64,000 nucleotides of DNA from an uncultured Algibacter sp. (GCA_937958265.1 CALGNX010000005.1:84202-148201); one strand, 5' to 3'; positions 53,122-62,396 are shown, counted from the first letter of the stretch. Numbers and translations: made by a program. The notes: generated by a model from the sequence alone, not told the origin.

Positions 53122-55119
53122 TTATGAAATTGCCTTAGCCTCTTCAACTAACAAAGCATTTTTGTCTTCTAGAGCTTTGGCTATAAAATTACTAATATCT
53201 TCATTTTTTTCTAGACCGCTATTTAGTAAAACCCCTAAACTTATCATGGTAATAATACGTGTACCCGCTTTCTTTACTGCAGTACCAAATAGTGGCTCCA
53301 AATCTTCATAAGACACATTTTTTGCTAATTCTTTAATCTCTGCTTTGGCCTTTTCGCGCTGTTCATCTTGCATTCTATCATACTTTTTACCATACGATTT
53401 AATTTGCTCAATAGCAGGTCTCTTACTTTGCTGCACCTGTTTTTTTTGTGGCTTGTTAGTATTTTGCTGTGGTTTTATTTTTGCCCAAGTATCCCGTAAC
53501 CCAACCGTTTTATTAAATATTAAATTGTTGGTATTTGAATCATCGTCCACATTAAAATATCCTAAACGTTGAAATTGAAAACGATCGCCTACCTGAGATT
53601 CTTTTAAACTAGGCTCTACAAAAGCGTTAATAGTTTTTAATGAATTTGGGTTAACAAACGTCATAAAATCTATGTCTTGGTGGCTATCTGGTGTTTCATC
53701 GGTAAACAATCTATCGTACTCTCTTACTTCTGCCTTAACAGCATGTGCTATGGATACCCAATGTAATGTTCCTTTTATACTCCTGGCAGTATCCTCGGAA
53801 TATGTACACTGAATTTCTGTAATATTACCACTAGAATCTTTTACAACATTATTGGCTTTAATTATATACGCATTTTTAAGCCGCACTTCGCCTCCTAATT
53901 TTAATCTGAAAAATTTACTACCTGCTATTTCTTTAAAATCGTCTTTCTCAATATACAACTCGCGAGAAAATGGTATCTTTCTGGATCCTGCACTTACATC
54001 CTCAGGATTATTTTCTGCTTCTAACCATTCTACCTTATCATCAGGATAGTTAGTTATTAGTAGTTTAACAGGATTTAAAACGGCCATAACCCGAGGTGCT
54101 ATCTTATTTAAATCTTCACGAATACAGAATTCCAAAAGCGATACATCAATCATATTATCACGCTTAGCTACACCAACAGTATGTACAAACTTTCGAATCG
54201 CATTTGGTGTATATCCTCTTCGGCGCAGACCAGAAATAGTAGGCATTCGAGGATCGTCCCATCCCTTTACAATACCCTCGTTAACCAATTTAAGTAACTT
54301 ACGCTTACTCATAATGGTGTAACTTAAGTTTAAACGTGCAAATTCGCGTTGTTTTGGCCTTATTTTACTAGGATCCACTACTTGGTCTAAAAACCAATCA
54401 TAAAGCGCTCTATGTGGTTTAAACTCCAACGAACACAAGGAGTGCGATATTTGTTCAATATAATCGCTTTCACCATGTGTCCAATCATACATTGGGTAAA
54501 TACACCAATCGTTTGCTGTTCGATGATGCTCCTTTTTAAGCACGCGATACATAATAGGATCGCGCATAAGCATATTAACGTGCTTCATATCTATTTTAGC
54601 ACGCAAAATATGTTCTCCTTCATTAAATTCTCCCGCTTTCATACGTGCAAATAAATCCAAATTCTCTTTTACACTTCTGTTCCGGTAAGGCCCATCTACA
54701 CCCGGTTGCGTTGGCGTTCCCTTTTGTTCTGCCATAGCTTCGCTAGTTTGAGAATCGATATAAGCTTTACCTTTATTTATTAATAAAATAGCCCAATCGT
54801 ATAGTTGTTGAAAATAATCGGAAGAAAAGACTTCCTTTTCCCACTTATAACCCAACCATGCAACATCCTTTTTAATAGCATCCACATATTCCTGTTCTTC
54901 CTTTGCTGGATTTGTATCATCAAACCTAAGATTTACTGGTGCATTATAATATTCGCCCAAACCAAAACTAATGCCTATGGCTTTTGTATGCCCAATGTGT
55001 AAATAACCGTTTGGCTCTGGTGGAAAACGAAAACGCAAATTATCTTTAGATAATCCATTTGTTAAATCTTCCTCTATAATTTGCTCGATGAAATTAAGTG
55101 ATCTTTTTGCTTCAGACAT
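53122..55119 (-). CDS. glnS: Glutaminyl-tRNA synthetase with C-terminal extension
   Basis: 665 residues; the model enzyme has about 555. LRFRFPPEPNGYLHIGHTKA near residue 26 has the HIGH motif, and LSYTIMSKRKLLKLV near 275 the KMSKS motif. The catalytic and beta-barrel anticodon domains end near residue 555. The extra 105 residues start with a Lys/Gln-rich linker and then a helical part (EQREKAKAEIKELAKNVSYE). GlnRS charges tRNA-Gln, so no GatCAB route is needed. Single gene, divergent from folB. Confidence 0.93.
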   Translation of the reverse strand: MSEAKRSLNFIEQIIEEDLTNGLSKDNLRFRFPPEPNGYLHIGHTKAIGISFGLGEYYNAPVNLRFDDTNPAKEEQEYVDAIKKDVAWLGYKWEKEVFSSDYFQQLYDWAILLINKGKAYIDSQTSEAMAEQKGTPTQPGVDGPYRNRSVKENLDLFARMKAGEFNEGEHILRAKIDMKHVNMLMRDPIMYRVLKKEHHRTANDWCIYPMYDWTHGESDYIEQISHSLCSLEFKPHRALYDWFLDQVVDPSKIRPKQREFARLNLSYTIMSKRKLLKLVNEGIVKGWDDPRMPTISGLRRRGYTPNAIRKFVHTVGVAKRDNMIDVSLLEFCIREDLNKIAPRVMAVLNPVKLLITNYPDDKVEWLEAENNPEDVSAGSRKIPFSRELYIEKDDFKEIAGSKFFRLKLGGEVRLKNAYIIKANNVVKDSSGNITEIQCTYSEDTARSIKGTLHWVSIAHAVKAEVREYDRLFTDETPDSHQDIDFMTFVNPNSLKTINAFVEPSLKESQVGDRFQFQRLGYFNVDDDSNTNNLIFNKTVGLRDTWAKIKPQQNTNKPQKKQVQQSKRPAIEQIKSYGKKYDRMQDEQREKAKAEIKELAKNVSYEDLEPLFGTAVKKAGTRIITMISLGVLLNSGLEKNEDISNFIAKALEDKNALLVEEAKAIS

Positions 55120-55250
55120 AAGTTATAACTATTTTTTTGGTGAACTCCCGTTTCGTTACGTTAACGTAAATAAAACGCTGTAAAATTAGTTATTTTTTTT
55201 TCCAAAGGTTTATCTGAATAAAAATTATTCGGTAACAAAATACTTTTAGG

Positions 55251-55258
55251 TATTTTTG
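55251..55258 (+). promoter_or_regulatory. -7 element for folB
   Basis: TATTTTTG, 18 bases before the folB ATG at 55277. A TTG inside it (55256) is not a sensible start. Confidence 0.5.
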
Positions 55259-55276
55259 TATGAAGTTTTACTAGAT

Positions 55277-55633
55277 ATGGGAATTATAAAAGTTGAAAAT
55301 ATTAGAGTGTTTGCTTACCATGGTTGTTTAAAAGAAGAAACCAAAATTGGTAGTGATTACCGGGTAGATTTAAAAGTAAAAGCCAATTTAAAAATTTCTT
55401 CTGCTACTGATAAGCTTGATGATACAGTAGATTATGTTTTTTTAAATCGCATTATTAAAGAAGAAATGGCAATACCATCTCAATTATTGGAAACCGTTGC
55501 TAAACGTATTTTAAACAGAATTTTTAAAGACGATAAGTTAGTTGAAAAGGCTACGGTTTGGGTAAGTAAATTAAACCCGCCTATTGGTGGCGATGTGGAA
55601 CTTGTTACCATAAAAATGAAGGAAAAGCGATAA
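55277..55633 (+). CDS. folB: Dihydroneopterin aldolase
   Basis: 118 residues from the ATG at 55277. FolB splits dihydroneopterin to 6-hydroxymethyl-dihydropterin in folate synthesis. IRVFAYHGCLKEETKIGSDY contains the conserved Y-H-G and the catalytic Glu; LLETVAKRILNRIF and VEKATVWVSKLNPPIGGDVE (Lys and Pro-Pro-Ile) follow as in all FolB. The T-run terminator overlaps its stop. Single gene. Confidence 0.93.
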   Translation: MGIIKVENIRVFAYHGCLKEETKIGSDYRVDLKVKANLKISSATDKLDDTVDYVFLNRIIKEEMAIPSQLLETVAKRILNRIFKDDKLVEKATVWVSKLNPPIGGDVELVTIKMKEKR

Positions 55634-55670
55634 AAGTGATTTAAAGTATGGAATAGTCACTTTTTTTTTT
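55632..55670 (+). terminator. Intrinsic terminator after folB
   Basis: Stem AAAAGTGA / TCACTTTT with a 17-base loop and ten T residues from 55661, beginning at the stop codon. Confidence 0.65.
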
Positions 55671-55677
55671 AAATTTG
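55670..55677 (+). promoter_or_regulatory. -7 element for tRNA-Cys
   Basis: TAAATTTG, 46 bases upstream of the tRNA, abutting the T run of the folB terminator. Confidence 0.4.
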
Positions 55678-55723
55678 CGCTCGCAACGTTACAGTTGAAC
55701 TTTCTTTTAATAAAGAAATACTA

Positions 55724-55794
55724 GGTGTCGTGGCCGAGTGGCTAGGCTCAGCTCTGCAAAAGCTGCTACAGCGGTTCGAATCCGCTCGACACCT
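55724..55794 (+). tRNA. tRNA-Cys (anticodon GCA)
   Basis: 71 nt. Acceptor stem GGTGTCG/CGACACC, D stem GCC/GGC, anticodon stem CAGCT/AGCTG with loop CTGCAAA (anticodon GCA), T stem AGCGG/CCGCT with loop TTCGAAT. The discriminator base is U, as required for tRNA-Cys. CCA is not encoded. Confidence 0.95.
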
Positions 55795-55797
55795 CTT

Positions 55798-55829
55798 AAA
55801 ACCTTCAAGTTTACTTGGAGGTTTTTTTT
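55798..55829 (+). terminator. Intrinsic terminator after tRNA-Cys
   Basis: Stem AAACCTTCAAG / CTTGGAGGTTT (one wobble) followed by T residues, four bases after the tRNA end. Confidence 0.8.
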
Positions 55830-56126
55830 GTTTTAAATTTTACTAAAACTAAATTAATAACAAAAAAACAGAATTTTTATAGTAAGAATACATAGCGTAA
55901 CTGTAAAATTTTAAATAAAATTAAACATTGTCTAAAAGTGTAAAAGGTACTACACTAATAAATTTACAGATTATATTTTACAAAATAACAATTGATAAAC
56001 AAACCACAGTTGCTATATAACCAAAAGCAATATCAAGTTTTCCTTGGCTTAAACAACATCATATTTGAACATATAAAACACGTAAAAACAAGTTATTTAA
56101 GTAAGAAATATTGTTAAACAAACCAA
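55830..56126. other. Intergenic region after tRNA-Cys
   Basis: About 300 bases of AT-rich sequence between the tRNA terminator and the LysE gene end; nothing else is supported. Confidence 0.5.
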
Positions 56127-56813
56127 TTAATAAGAATTCACAATATTTATTTCTTCAAGTTTTTGTTTGTTTTTTTTGTAAGCTTCAGGAAATAATCCTT
56201 GGAGAAATAACAATATACCAAAACCAAATATTACAATAGTAATAATTTTTTTAATTTTAAAAATAAGCCGTGGCGTTAGTTTGGTCTTTAATCTTTTAGC
56301 TATAATAATTTTAATAAGATCTGCCACAAAATAAGAAGCCAACATAGAAGATATAAAAATAATATCACCATTTTTAGAAGTGGTTAAAGAATCTCCTAAA
56401 ACTATAAAACCTAACCAGCCTAAAAGCACGCCTATATTTATAAAGTTTAAGAGAAAACCCTTCACAAATAATTTACCATATCCCTTTTTTATTTCAACTT
56501 TATAATATTCCTTAACAATAGAGCGAAACGATTTTGAGGTTTTTATAAATGATATTAATCCATAAACCATAAGAAGAGCGCCTCCAAATACTAAAAAACT
56601 AGGGTCGTTCCCTATTTTTCCTCTTAAATTATTGGTACTATAAAAGGCAATAATAATAAAAATAATATCAGCTAGAATAACACCTAGATCAAAAATTAAA
56701 GCACTCCTGACCCCCTTAGTAGCACTAGTTTCTAGTAGCACCAAAAATACAGGACCAATAGTAAAAGCAAGGATTATACCGAAAGGAATAGCAGTTAAAA
56801 TATCATCGAACAT
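56127..56813 (-). CDS. LysE family transporter
   Basis: 228 residues with about six membrane helices. FGIILAFTIGPVFLVLLETSATKGVRSAL is the family hallmark (blocks FTIGPVFLVLLE, ATKGVRSAL: the N-terminal G-P pair), followed by DLGVILADIIFIIIAF and WLGFIVLGDS. LysE/RhtB exporters move amino acids out across the inner membrane. The substrate is not predictable. Single gene. Confidence 0.85.
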   Translation of the reverse strand: MFDDILTAIPFGIILAFTIGPVFLVLLETSATKGVRSALIFDLGVILADIIFIIIAFYSTNNLRGKIGNDPSFLVFGGALLMVYGLISFIKTSKSFRSIVKEYYKVEIKKGYGKLFVKGFLLNFINIGVLLGWLGFIVLGDSLTTSKNGDIIFISSMLASYFVADLIKIIIAKRLKTKLTPRLIFKIKKIITIVIFGFGILLFLQGLFPEAYKKNKQKLEEINIVNSY

Positions 56814-56970
56814 GGAAATGAGGGCGTTTAATACCTATAAAAATTGAAGTATTTTACAAAGTAAAGAAATAATCTAAATTATACTTTACCTTATAAATAG
56901 TTTTTTTAACAGATAGGGTTTTAAATATTCAATCTGTAATTTTCTAATAATGGCTTTACCGTAATTATTT

Positions 56971-57642
56971 TTACATAAATTCTATTTCTCCTCCTAATAC
57001 ACGACTTTCTTCTACCTGCTCTGGTTTACCATAAACAAGAATATTACCTCCTGCTACTACCTTGGCTTTTACGTTTTTAGTAGCATGCACATGAGCACTT
57101 CCCGCAGCTTTTATAGATACATCTGTGTATTGAGTAAGCAAAAATTCGCCTTCAAAAATACCGCCTGTAAAAATAGCAACATCTTGATATTTTGCTTTTC
57201 CAGAAGCCGTTATATTAGCTCCTGTTACCGCCCTTATATGTGCTTTTTCTACATTGAGCTTAACATTAATTTTTGCACCTTCTTGGGCCTTTAAACTTAC
57301 TTCTAATTGATTAATAGACTCTGCCGAATAGATTGTAGCCCCTTCGTTAGCATCTATAACAAGTATGTCTGTATAATATAATTTTACTTTAGTATCGCTG
57401 CCATCGAACGATTCTTGAAATTTCATTTTTATTTTTAAAGTACCGTTTTTATTACTAACAAAAACATTATTTGAGTTATAGCCAGTTATACTAATTTTAT
57501 TTCTATCTGCTTTTATAAGCTCTACTTCTATTAAATCGTAAACTTTTAATACTGTAAATGCTTCAATTATTTTTTCTATTGGTTGCTGTCCAAAACATAG
57601 TGTAGCGGTAAAAAATACAAGTATATTAACTAAATTTTTCAT
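56971..57642 (-). CDS. GIN domain (DUF2807) exported protein
   Basis: 223 residues with a signal peptide (MKNLVNILVFFTATLCFGQ). The rest is a beta-solenoid-like pattern of short strands, with repeats such as VSLKAQEGAKINVKLNVEKA, ITASGKAKYQDVAIF and VSIKAAGSAHVHATKNV; this is the Head-GIN domain (DUF2807) often found in Bacteroidota cell-surface proteins. Function unknown. It is followed by rnr 73 bp upstream in genome order on the same strand and may be transcribed with it. Confidence 0.8.
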   Translation of the reverse strand: MKNLVNILVFFTATLCFGQQPIEKIIEAFTVLKVYDLIEVELIKADRNKISITGYNSNNVFVSNKNGTLKIKMKFQESFDGSDTKVKLYYTDILVIDANEGATIYSAESINQLEVSLKAQEGAKINVKLNVEKAHIRAVTGANITASGKAKYQDVAIFTGGIFEGEFLLTQYTDVSIKAAGSAHVHATKNVKAKVVAGGNILVYGKPEQVEESRVLGGEIEFM

Positions 57643-57715
57643 GTGTTTTTATCTATTTTGAATACTAATTGTATTTGAAAATTGCTTTTTATTTTACTAG
57701 AAAAAGTAAACTAAG

Positions 57716-59914
57716 CTATTCTTGTGGTTTTCCTAGTAGTGTAAAATCCAAATGCTTTTTAATTAAATCTGTATTTTTAACTTTTACTATTACTTCTTCT
57801 CCTAGCTGATAGGCTATACCATTACTTTTACCAACCATAGCGTATTGGTCCTGGTCAAAACTATAATGATCATCTTTCATATCACGCACGCTTACCATAC
57901 CCTCGCATTTATTATCAAGTATTTCTACATAAATACCCCAATCTGTTACACCTGTAATAACGCCAATAAAGTTTTCATCTTTATGGTCTTGCATAAATTT
58001 AATTTGCATGTACTTAATGGAGTCTCGCTCTGCACGGGTAGCTAAACCTTCCATATTACTAGAATGATTACATTTTTCTTCATAAATATCTTCATTTGCA
58101 GATTTGCCACCATCTAGATATTCCTGCAGCAAACGGTGTGCCATAACATCTGGATAGCGCCGAATTGGTGAAGTAAAATGGCTATAATAATTAAAAGCTA
58201 AACCATAATGTCCAATATTTTTTGTGGTATATTCTGCTTTACTCATGGTCCTAATTGTTAATGTATCAACTAGGTTTTGTTCTTTTTTACCGTTTACTTC
58301 CTTTAACAAATTATTAAGTGTAGAAGCTATATTCTTACGGTTTTTAAAATTTAAATTATAACCAAATCGGCTAACTACATTACTTAAAGTAGCCAATTTA
58401 CTTTCATCTGGCTCGTCATGCACACGGTATACGAACGTTTTTTTAGGGTCCTTTTTACCCACAAATTCCGATACTTTTCTATTAGCCAATAACATAAATT
58501 CCTCAATTAACTTATTAGCATCTTTACTACTTTTAAAGAATACACCAACAGGGTTTGCCTGCTCATCCAAATTAAATTTCACTTCAACTTTATCAAAAGA
58601 TATAGCACCTTCACGCATGCGTTGTCCACGCATTATTTTGGCAAGTGTATCCATTTTTAAAACAGCTTCGGTAATTTCTTTTGAAGCCTCATATGTTTCA
58701 CCTGTTAAAGAAACTGTAGCAGGAATTTCTGAGGATTTCGACTCAATAATTGCTTGTGCTTCCTCGTAAGCAAAACGTGCATCGCTGTAAGTTACAGTTC
58801 TTCCAAACCACTCATTTTTAATTTCACATTTATCATTCATTTGAAATACTGCCGAAAACGTTAATTTCTCTTCATGCGGACGCAATGAACACGCTTTATT
58901 TGATAATACCTCAGGAAGCATAGGTACAACACGATCTACTAAATATACAGACGTTGCACGCTCGTAGGCCTCATCATCAAGAATAGTCCCCTCTTGCAAG
59001 TAATGCGAAACATCTGCAATATGGATTCCTATTTCGTATAAACCATTATCTAAAACTGTAAACGAGAGTGCATCATCAAAATCTTTTGCATCCTTAGGGT
59101 CTATTGTAAATGTTAAGTCTTTACGCATATCACGGCGTTTAGCTATTTCAGCTGATGTGATAGACGTGTCTAAATTATTTGCAAACTCTTCAACTTCTTG
59201 AGGAAATTCCAACGGCAACCCATATTCTGCTAAAATGGAATGAATTTCAGTGCTATGATCGCCTGGTTTACCTAGCACTTTTAACACTTTTCCGTTTGGA
59301 GAATCTGCCTTTTCAGGCCATTCCTCGAGCGATACGAGTACTTTATCACCATCTTGTGCTTTATTAATTTTATTAATAGGAACAAAAATATCGGTGTACA
59401 TTTTATTACCATCGACCACTACAAAAGCAAAATTCTTTTTTTCATGTATTTGTATAACACCTACATATTCAGATTTTGCACGTTTTATTATACTAGTAAT
59501 TTCACCTTCTTTTTTACCTCTATTTTTTCGTTTGTAGGCATAAAATTCAACTTCATCGCCATGTAAAGCCTTATTTATATTATTTGAAGCTATGAAGACA
59601 TCATCTTCAAAATCATCAGAAATTATATAACCATTACCTTTAGCAGCCAAATCTAAAGTACCAATATGATACTCCGTATTTACAATGGCTTTAAACTTAC
59701 CACGCTCTATTTGTATAATTTCTTCCTTACCAGCTAGTCTAGCTAGTGTTTTTATAATTTGATTTCTACTACTAGCATCGTTAACACCTAATTTAGCAGC
59801 TATTTGTTTATAGTTAAAACTTTGGTTTCTTTCCTTTTTTAAAATACCTAAAATCGTTCGTGCTAGGTTAGAAATACCGCTCTTTTTCGATTTTCCTTTT
59901 CTTTTTTTTGTCAT
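57716..59914 (-). CDS. rnr: Ribonuclease R
   Basis: 732 residues. The N-terminus is basic (TKKRKGKSKKSG), followed by an HTH-like segment (YKQIAAKLGVNDASSRNQI), two cold-shock domains, and the RNB domain: DLTFTIDPKDAKDFDDALSF near 270 with the catalytic Asp cluster, IGIHIADVSHYL, VYLVDRVVPMLPEVLSN, HYGLAFNYYSHFTSPIRRY-type block (FTSPIRRYPDVMAHRLL) and a C-terminal S1 domain. A 3'-5' exoribonuclease that degrades structured RNA and processes rRNA. Divergent from rpiB. Confidence 0.95.
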   Translation of the reverse strand: MTKKRKGKSKKSGISNLARTILGILKKERNQSFNYKQIAAKLGVNDASSRNQIIKTLARLAGKEEIIQIERGKFKAIVNTEYHIGTLDLAAKGNGYIISDDFEDDVFIASNNINKALHGDEVEFYAYKRKNRGKKEGEITSIIKRAKSEYVGVIQIHEKKNFAFVVVDGNKMYTDIFVPINKINKAQDGDKVLVSLEEWPEKADSPNGKVLKVLGKPGDHSTEIHSILAEYGLPLEFPQEVEEFANNLDTSITSAEIAKRRDMRKDLTFTIDPKDAKDFDDALSFTVLDNGLYEIGIHIADVSHYLQEGTILDDEAYERATSVYLVDRVVPMLPEVLSNKACSLRPHEEKLTFSAVFQMNDKCEIKNEWFGRTVTYSDARFAYEEAQAIIESKSSEIPATVSLTGETYEASKEITEAVLKMDTLAKIMRGQRMREGAISFDKVEVKFNLDEQANPVGVFFKSSKDANKLIEEFMLLANRKVSEFVGKKDPKKTFVYRVHDEPDESKLATLSNVVSRFGYNLNFKNRKNIASTLNNLLKEVNGKKEQNLVDTLTIRTMSKAEYTTKNIGHYGLAFNYYSHFTSPIRRYPDVMAHRLLQEYLDGGKSANEDIYEEKCNHSSNMEGLATRAERDSIKYMQIKFMQDHKDENFIGVITGVTDWGIYVEILDNKCEGMVSVRDMKDDHYSFDQDQYAMVGKSNGIAYQLGEEVIVKVKNTDLIKKHLDFTLLGKPQE

Positions 59915-60595
59915 TTAATTCGTGTAATCATTATTTATTTTCTGAGTTTTAATAGATATCCACTAGAAAATTATGTGTTTAAACAGTAATATTTAAGGAG
60001 AAGAATTTGCTGTTCCTATTATTACAAAGTTAGGCTTTTAATATTTAATGATATTTCTTTAATGTTAAATTGAAGTTATTCACATTTCACATTACAATAT
60101 TAACTTTATTTAAAAATTAAAAAAAAACAATGGTGGTTATTATAGTGTGTTAATAGCGGTATAACTTTTTTATACTTTAGTTTGTTTTGTTACTTATCGA
60201 ATATTGTTGATAGGTTATTAACAGTTTGTTATAAGTTAATAACCCTGTTTTTTAGTAACTTACCTACTTTGTTAACAATTCGTCAAATTTAAATTAAGCC
60301 TATTATTTTAATAACTATTATTAAATTTGAAGTTTATAAACATGACTTTTTAATCTAATAACTTCCTTTTAAATTTATGCTAACTTATTAGGTTTTTAAT
60401 TATCAATTTTTGTTTGGAAAATAAAATGGATAATCCTAATAAAAGTTTTCCCAAATTATGCTTAGATATTAACATGTAGTTATCATTTAAATAACACTTA
60501 TTAACAACTGTTAGCAACAATTTTGAAAAATAAAAATATCGAACCTAAAAAAATTGAATAAGTTATCTTTTATAGTTATTAACATAAGTTATTGC
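59915..60595. other. Gene-free AT-rich region, candidate replication origin (oriC)
   Basis: No gene between divergent rnr and rpiB. It holds one exact TTATTCACA (60076-60084, fits the TTATnCACA DnaA-box form), three TTATTAACA (60215-60223, 60498-60506, 60576-60584) plus related TGTTAATAG (60148-60156) and TTGTTAACA (60269-60277). Clusters of such nonamers in a very AT-rich gap are origin-like. Two parS-like sites 16-18 kb away agree. dnaA is not in the window, so this remains a candidate. Confidence 0.45.
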
Positions 60596-60603
60596 TAACT
60601 TTG
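60596..60603 (+). promoter_or_regulatory. -7 element for rpiB
   Basis: TAACTTTG, exact TAnnTTTG match, 27 bases before the ATG. Confidence 0.5.
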
Positions 60604-60630
60604 ATTTATTAATATTAATTATATATACAC

Positions 60631-61065
60631 ATGACTATTTCTATAGGAAACGACCATGCGGGTACCGCGTATAAATTTGCAATAACTACTTTTTTAAAAT
60701 CTAAAAATATAGTCGTTATTAACCACGGAACAGATACTAATGATAGTGTAGATTATGCAGATTTTGTACATCCGGTAGCCAAGGATGTTGAAACGCATAA
60801 AGCTAAATTTGGTATTTTAATTTGTGGTAGTGCAAACGGTGTTGCTATCACCGCAAATAAACACCAAGGAATACGTGCTGGTTTATGTTGGAATAACGAA
60901 ATTGTAGAATTAATAAGATTACATAATAATGCCAATATATTGTGTATTCCTGCAAGATTTACAGCTATCCCTCAAGTTTTAAAAATGGTTGAAACGTTTT
61001 TAAATACTAAATTTGAAGGTGGAAGACATCAAAATAGAATAGATAAAATTCCACTATCTTGTTAA
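60631..61065 (+). CDS. rpiB: Ribose-5-phosphate isomerase B
   Basis: 144 residues. It interconverts ribose-5-phosphate and ribulose-5-phosphate. ISIGNDHAGTAYKFAI is the N-terminal motif, NDSVDYADFVHPVAKDV holds the conserved D-Y-x-D, and GILICGSANGVAITANKHQG contains the catalytic Cys (ICGSANG) and the anion loop, followed by GIRAGLCWN and the His-rich LIRLHNNANILCIPARF. Single gene with promoter. Confidence 0.93.
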   Translation: MTISIGNDHAGTAYKFAITTFLKSKNIVVINHGTDTNDSVDYADFVHPVAKDVETHKAKFGILICGSANGVAITANKHQGIRAGLCWNNEIVELIRLHNNANILCIPARFTAIPQVLKMVETFLNTKFEGGRHQNRIDKIPLSC

Positions 61066-61166
61066 TTATTTAATAGGTATATTATAGTAGTATTGGAACT
61101 AATTTGGTTAAAATTCCTATTATTAGAATAGCCAGTAAAAAGCGTATTATAAAATAAATTTTAAAT

Positions 61167-61610
61167 ATGATAGACATCAAAATAAAATCATTTTCAGAAT
61201 TAACTACTTATGAATTATATAGTTTATTACAACTACGTAGTGCTATTTTTGTTGTAGAGCAAGATTGTGTGTATCAAGATTTAGATGGTAATGACGATAA
61301 AGCATACCATGTATTAGGTTTTAAAAATGAAAAAATAGTAGCATATACACGTATTTTCAAACCGGGAGATTACTTTGAAAAAGCAAGTATAGGCCGTGTA
61401 GTTGTGGCTAAAGATGAAAGATTACACAAATATGGTTTACATATTATGAAGGCTTCTGCGATAGCTATAAAGGAGTTGTTTGAAGCAACTAGTATTAAAA
61501 TTTCAGCACAAGTTTATTTAAAAAGCTTTTACAATAGTTTGGGCTATAACGAAATTGGAGAAATGTACTTAGAAGACAATATTCCGCATATTGCTATGAT
61601 TAAAAACTAG
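61167..61610 (+). CDS. elaA: ElaA-type GNAT acetyltransferase
   Basis: 147 residues. LYSLLQLRSAIFVVEQDCVYQDLDGNDDKA is cut as LLQLRSAIFVVEQ and YQDLDGND: the ElaA hallmark. The acetyl-CoA loop is near IGRVVVAKDERLHKYGLHIM. Substrate not known. It is 102 bp after rpiB on the same strand. Convergent with rnc. Confidence 0.88.
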   Translation: MIDIKIKSFSELTTYELYSLLQLRSAIFVVEQDCVYQDLDGNDDKAYHVLGFKNEKIVAYTRIFKPGDYFEKASIGRVVVAKDERLHKYGLHIMKASAIAIKELFEATSIKISAQVYLKSFYNSLGYNEIGEMYLEDNIPHIAMIKN

Positions 61611-61648
61611 ACTTTTATTTACTAAAATGTGCTTACAAAAAAATAAAC

Positions 61649-62389
61649 CTATAATGATTTAGATATTTTATTTTGTAATGCAAAAAAAGCACGTTTTGAA
61701 GCTTTTTCTTCCGCTTTTTTCTTTGAAGTGGCTCTGCCTTTTGAAATTAGTTTATTATCAATAGATAATTTAACCGAAAAATGCCTAACATCATCATTTC
61801 CAGAATCTTCATAAACATTAAAATTAAATTTTTTCTTTTCTTTTTGACACCATTCTATAAGTAAACTTTTGTAGCTAATCACACGGCCTTCTAGCGTTTC
61901 AATATCTAGATGAGGCGTAATAATGCGTTTAAAAATAAATTTTTCACAATATTTATAACCTCTATCTAAAAAAATAGCACCTATTAAAGCTTCAAATAGG
62001 TTACCATAAATATTGTCTCCAAATTGACCAGCAGGAATTTTACTTTGTACTAACTCTATAAGTTTTAAATCTTTGCCTAGTTCATTTAAATGCTTTCTAC
62101 TAACCACTTTAGATCGCATTTTAGTTAAGTACCCTTCATCTCCACTAGGTACTTCTATATATAAGTGTGATGCAATAACAGAGCTAAGCATTGCATCTCC
62201 TAAAAATTCCAAACGTTCGTAATTAAAGGGATTGCCTTTAGAGTCTCTAATATTCATAGAGCGGTGCGTAAAGGCCTTTCTGTAGTACTTGATAGTTTTT
62301 GGTTTAAACCCAAGTATTTTAGTTAATGTCACAAAAAAAATCCCGTTGCGTTTAAAACGGGATTTTAATATGTTACGAATGTTCTTCAT
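61649..62389 (-). CDS. rnc: Ribonuclease III
   Basis: 246 residues. AFTHRSMNIRDSKGNPFNYE leads to ERLEFLGDAMLSSVIA (catalytic Glu/Asp cluster) and NLFEALIGAIFLDRGY, then a dsRBD (ISYKSLLIEWCQKEKKKF, SKGRATSKKKAEEKASKRAF). The enzyme cleaves double-stranded RNA in rRNA processing. The first 20 codons contain an intrinsic-terminator-like hairpin (separate entry). It starts 7 bp after fabF, so it is read in an acpP-fabF-rnc operon. Confidence 0.95.
   Translation of the reverse strand: MKNIRNILKSRFKRNGIFFVTLTKILGFKPKTIKYYRKAFTHRSMNIRDSKGNPFNYERLEFLGDAMLSSVIASHLYIEVPSGDEGYLTKMRSKVVSRKHLNELGKDLKLIELVQSKIPAGQFGDNIYGNLFEALIGAIFLDRGYKYCEKFIFKRIITPHLDIETLEGRVISYKSLLIEWCQKEKKKFNFNVYEDSGNDDVRHFSVKLSIDNKLISKGRATSKKKAEEKASKRAFFALQNKISKSL
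62333..62366 (-). terminator. Intrinsic-terminator-like hairpin inside the rnc 5' coding region
   Basis: On the minus strand an 11-bp perfect stem (AAAATCCCGTT and AACGGGATTTT) with an 8-base loop, followed by four more T after the stem's own T run. It covers codons 8-19 of rnc (KSRFKRNGIFF). In transcription order it lies about 31 bases past the fabF stop, so it may end part of the fabF transcripts or be an autoregulatory target of RNase III. Confidence 0.6.
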
Positions 62390-62396
62390 TCGGGAT

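Noticed and set aside
53122..53440. YqeY (GatB-like) domain at the GlnRS C-terminus
   Set aside because: I could not see its characteristic sequence, so I left the extension unassigned.
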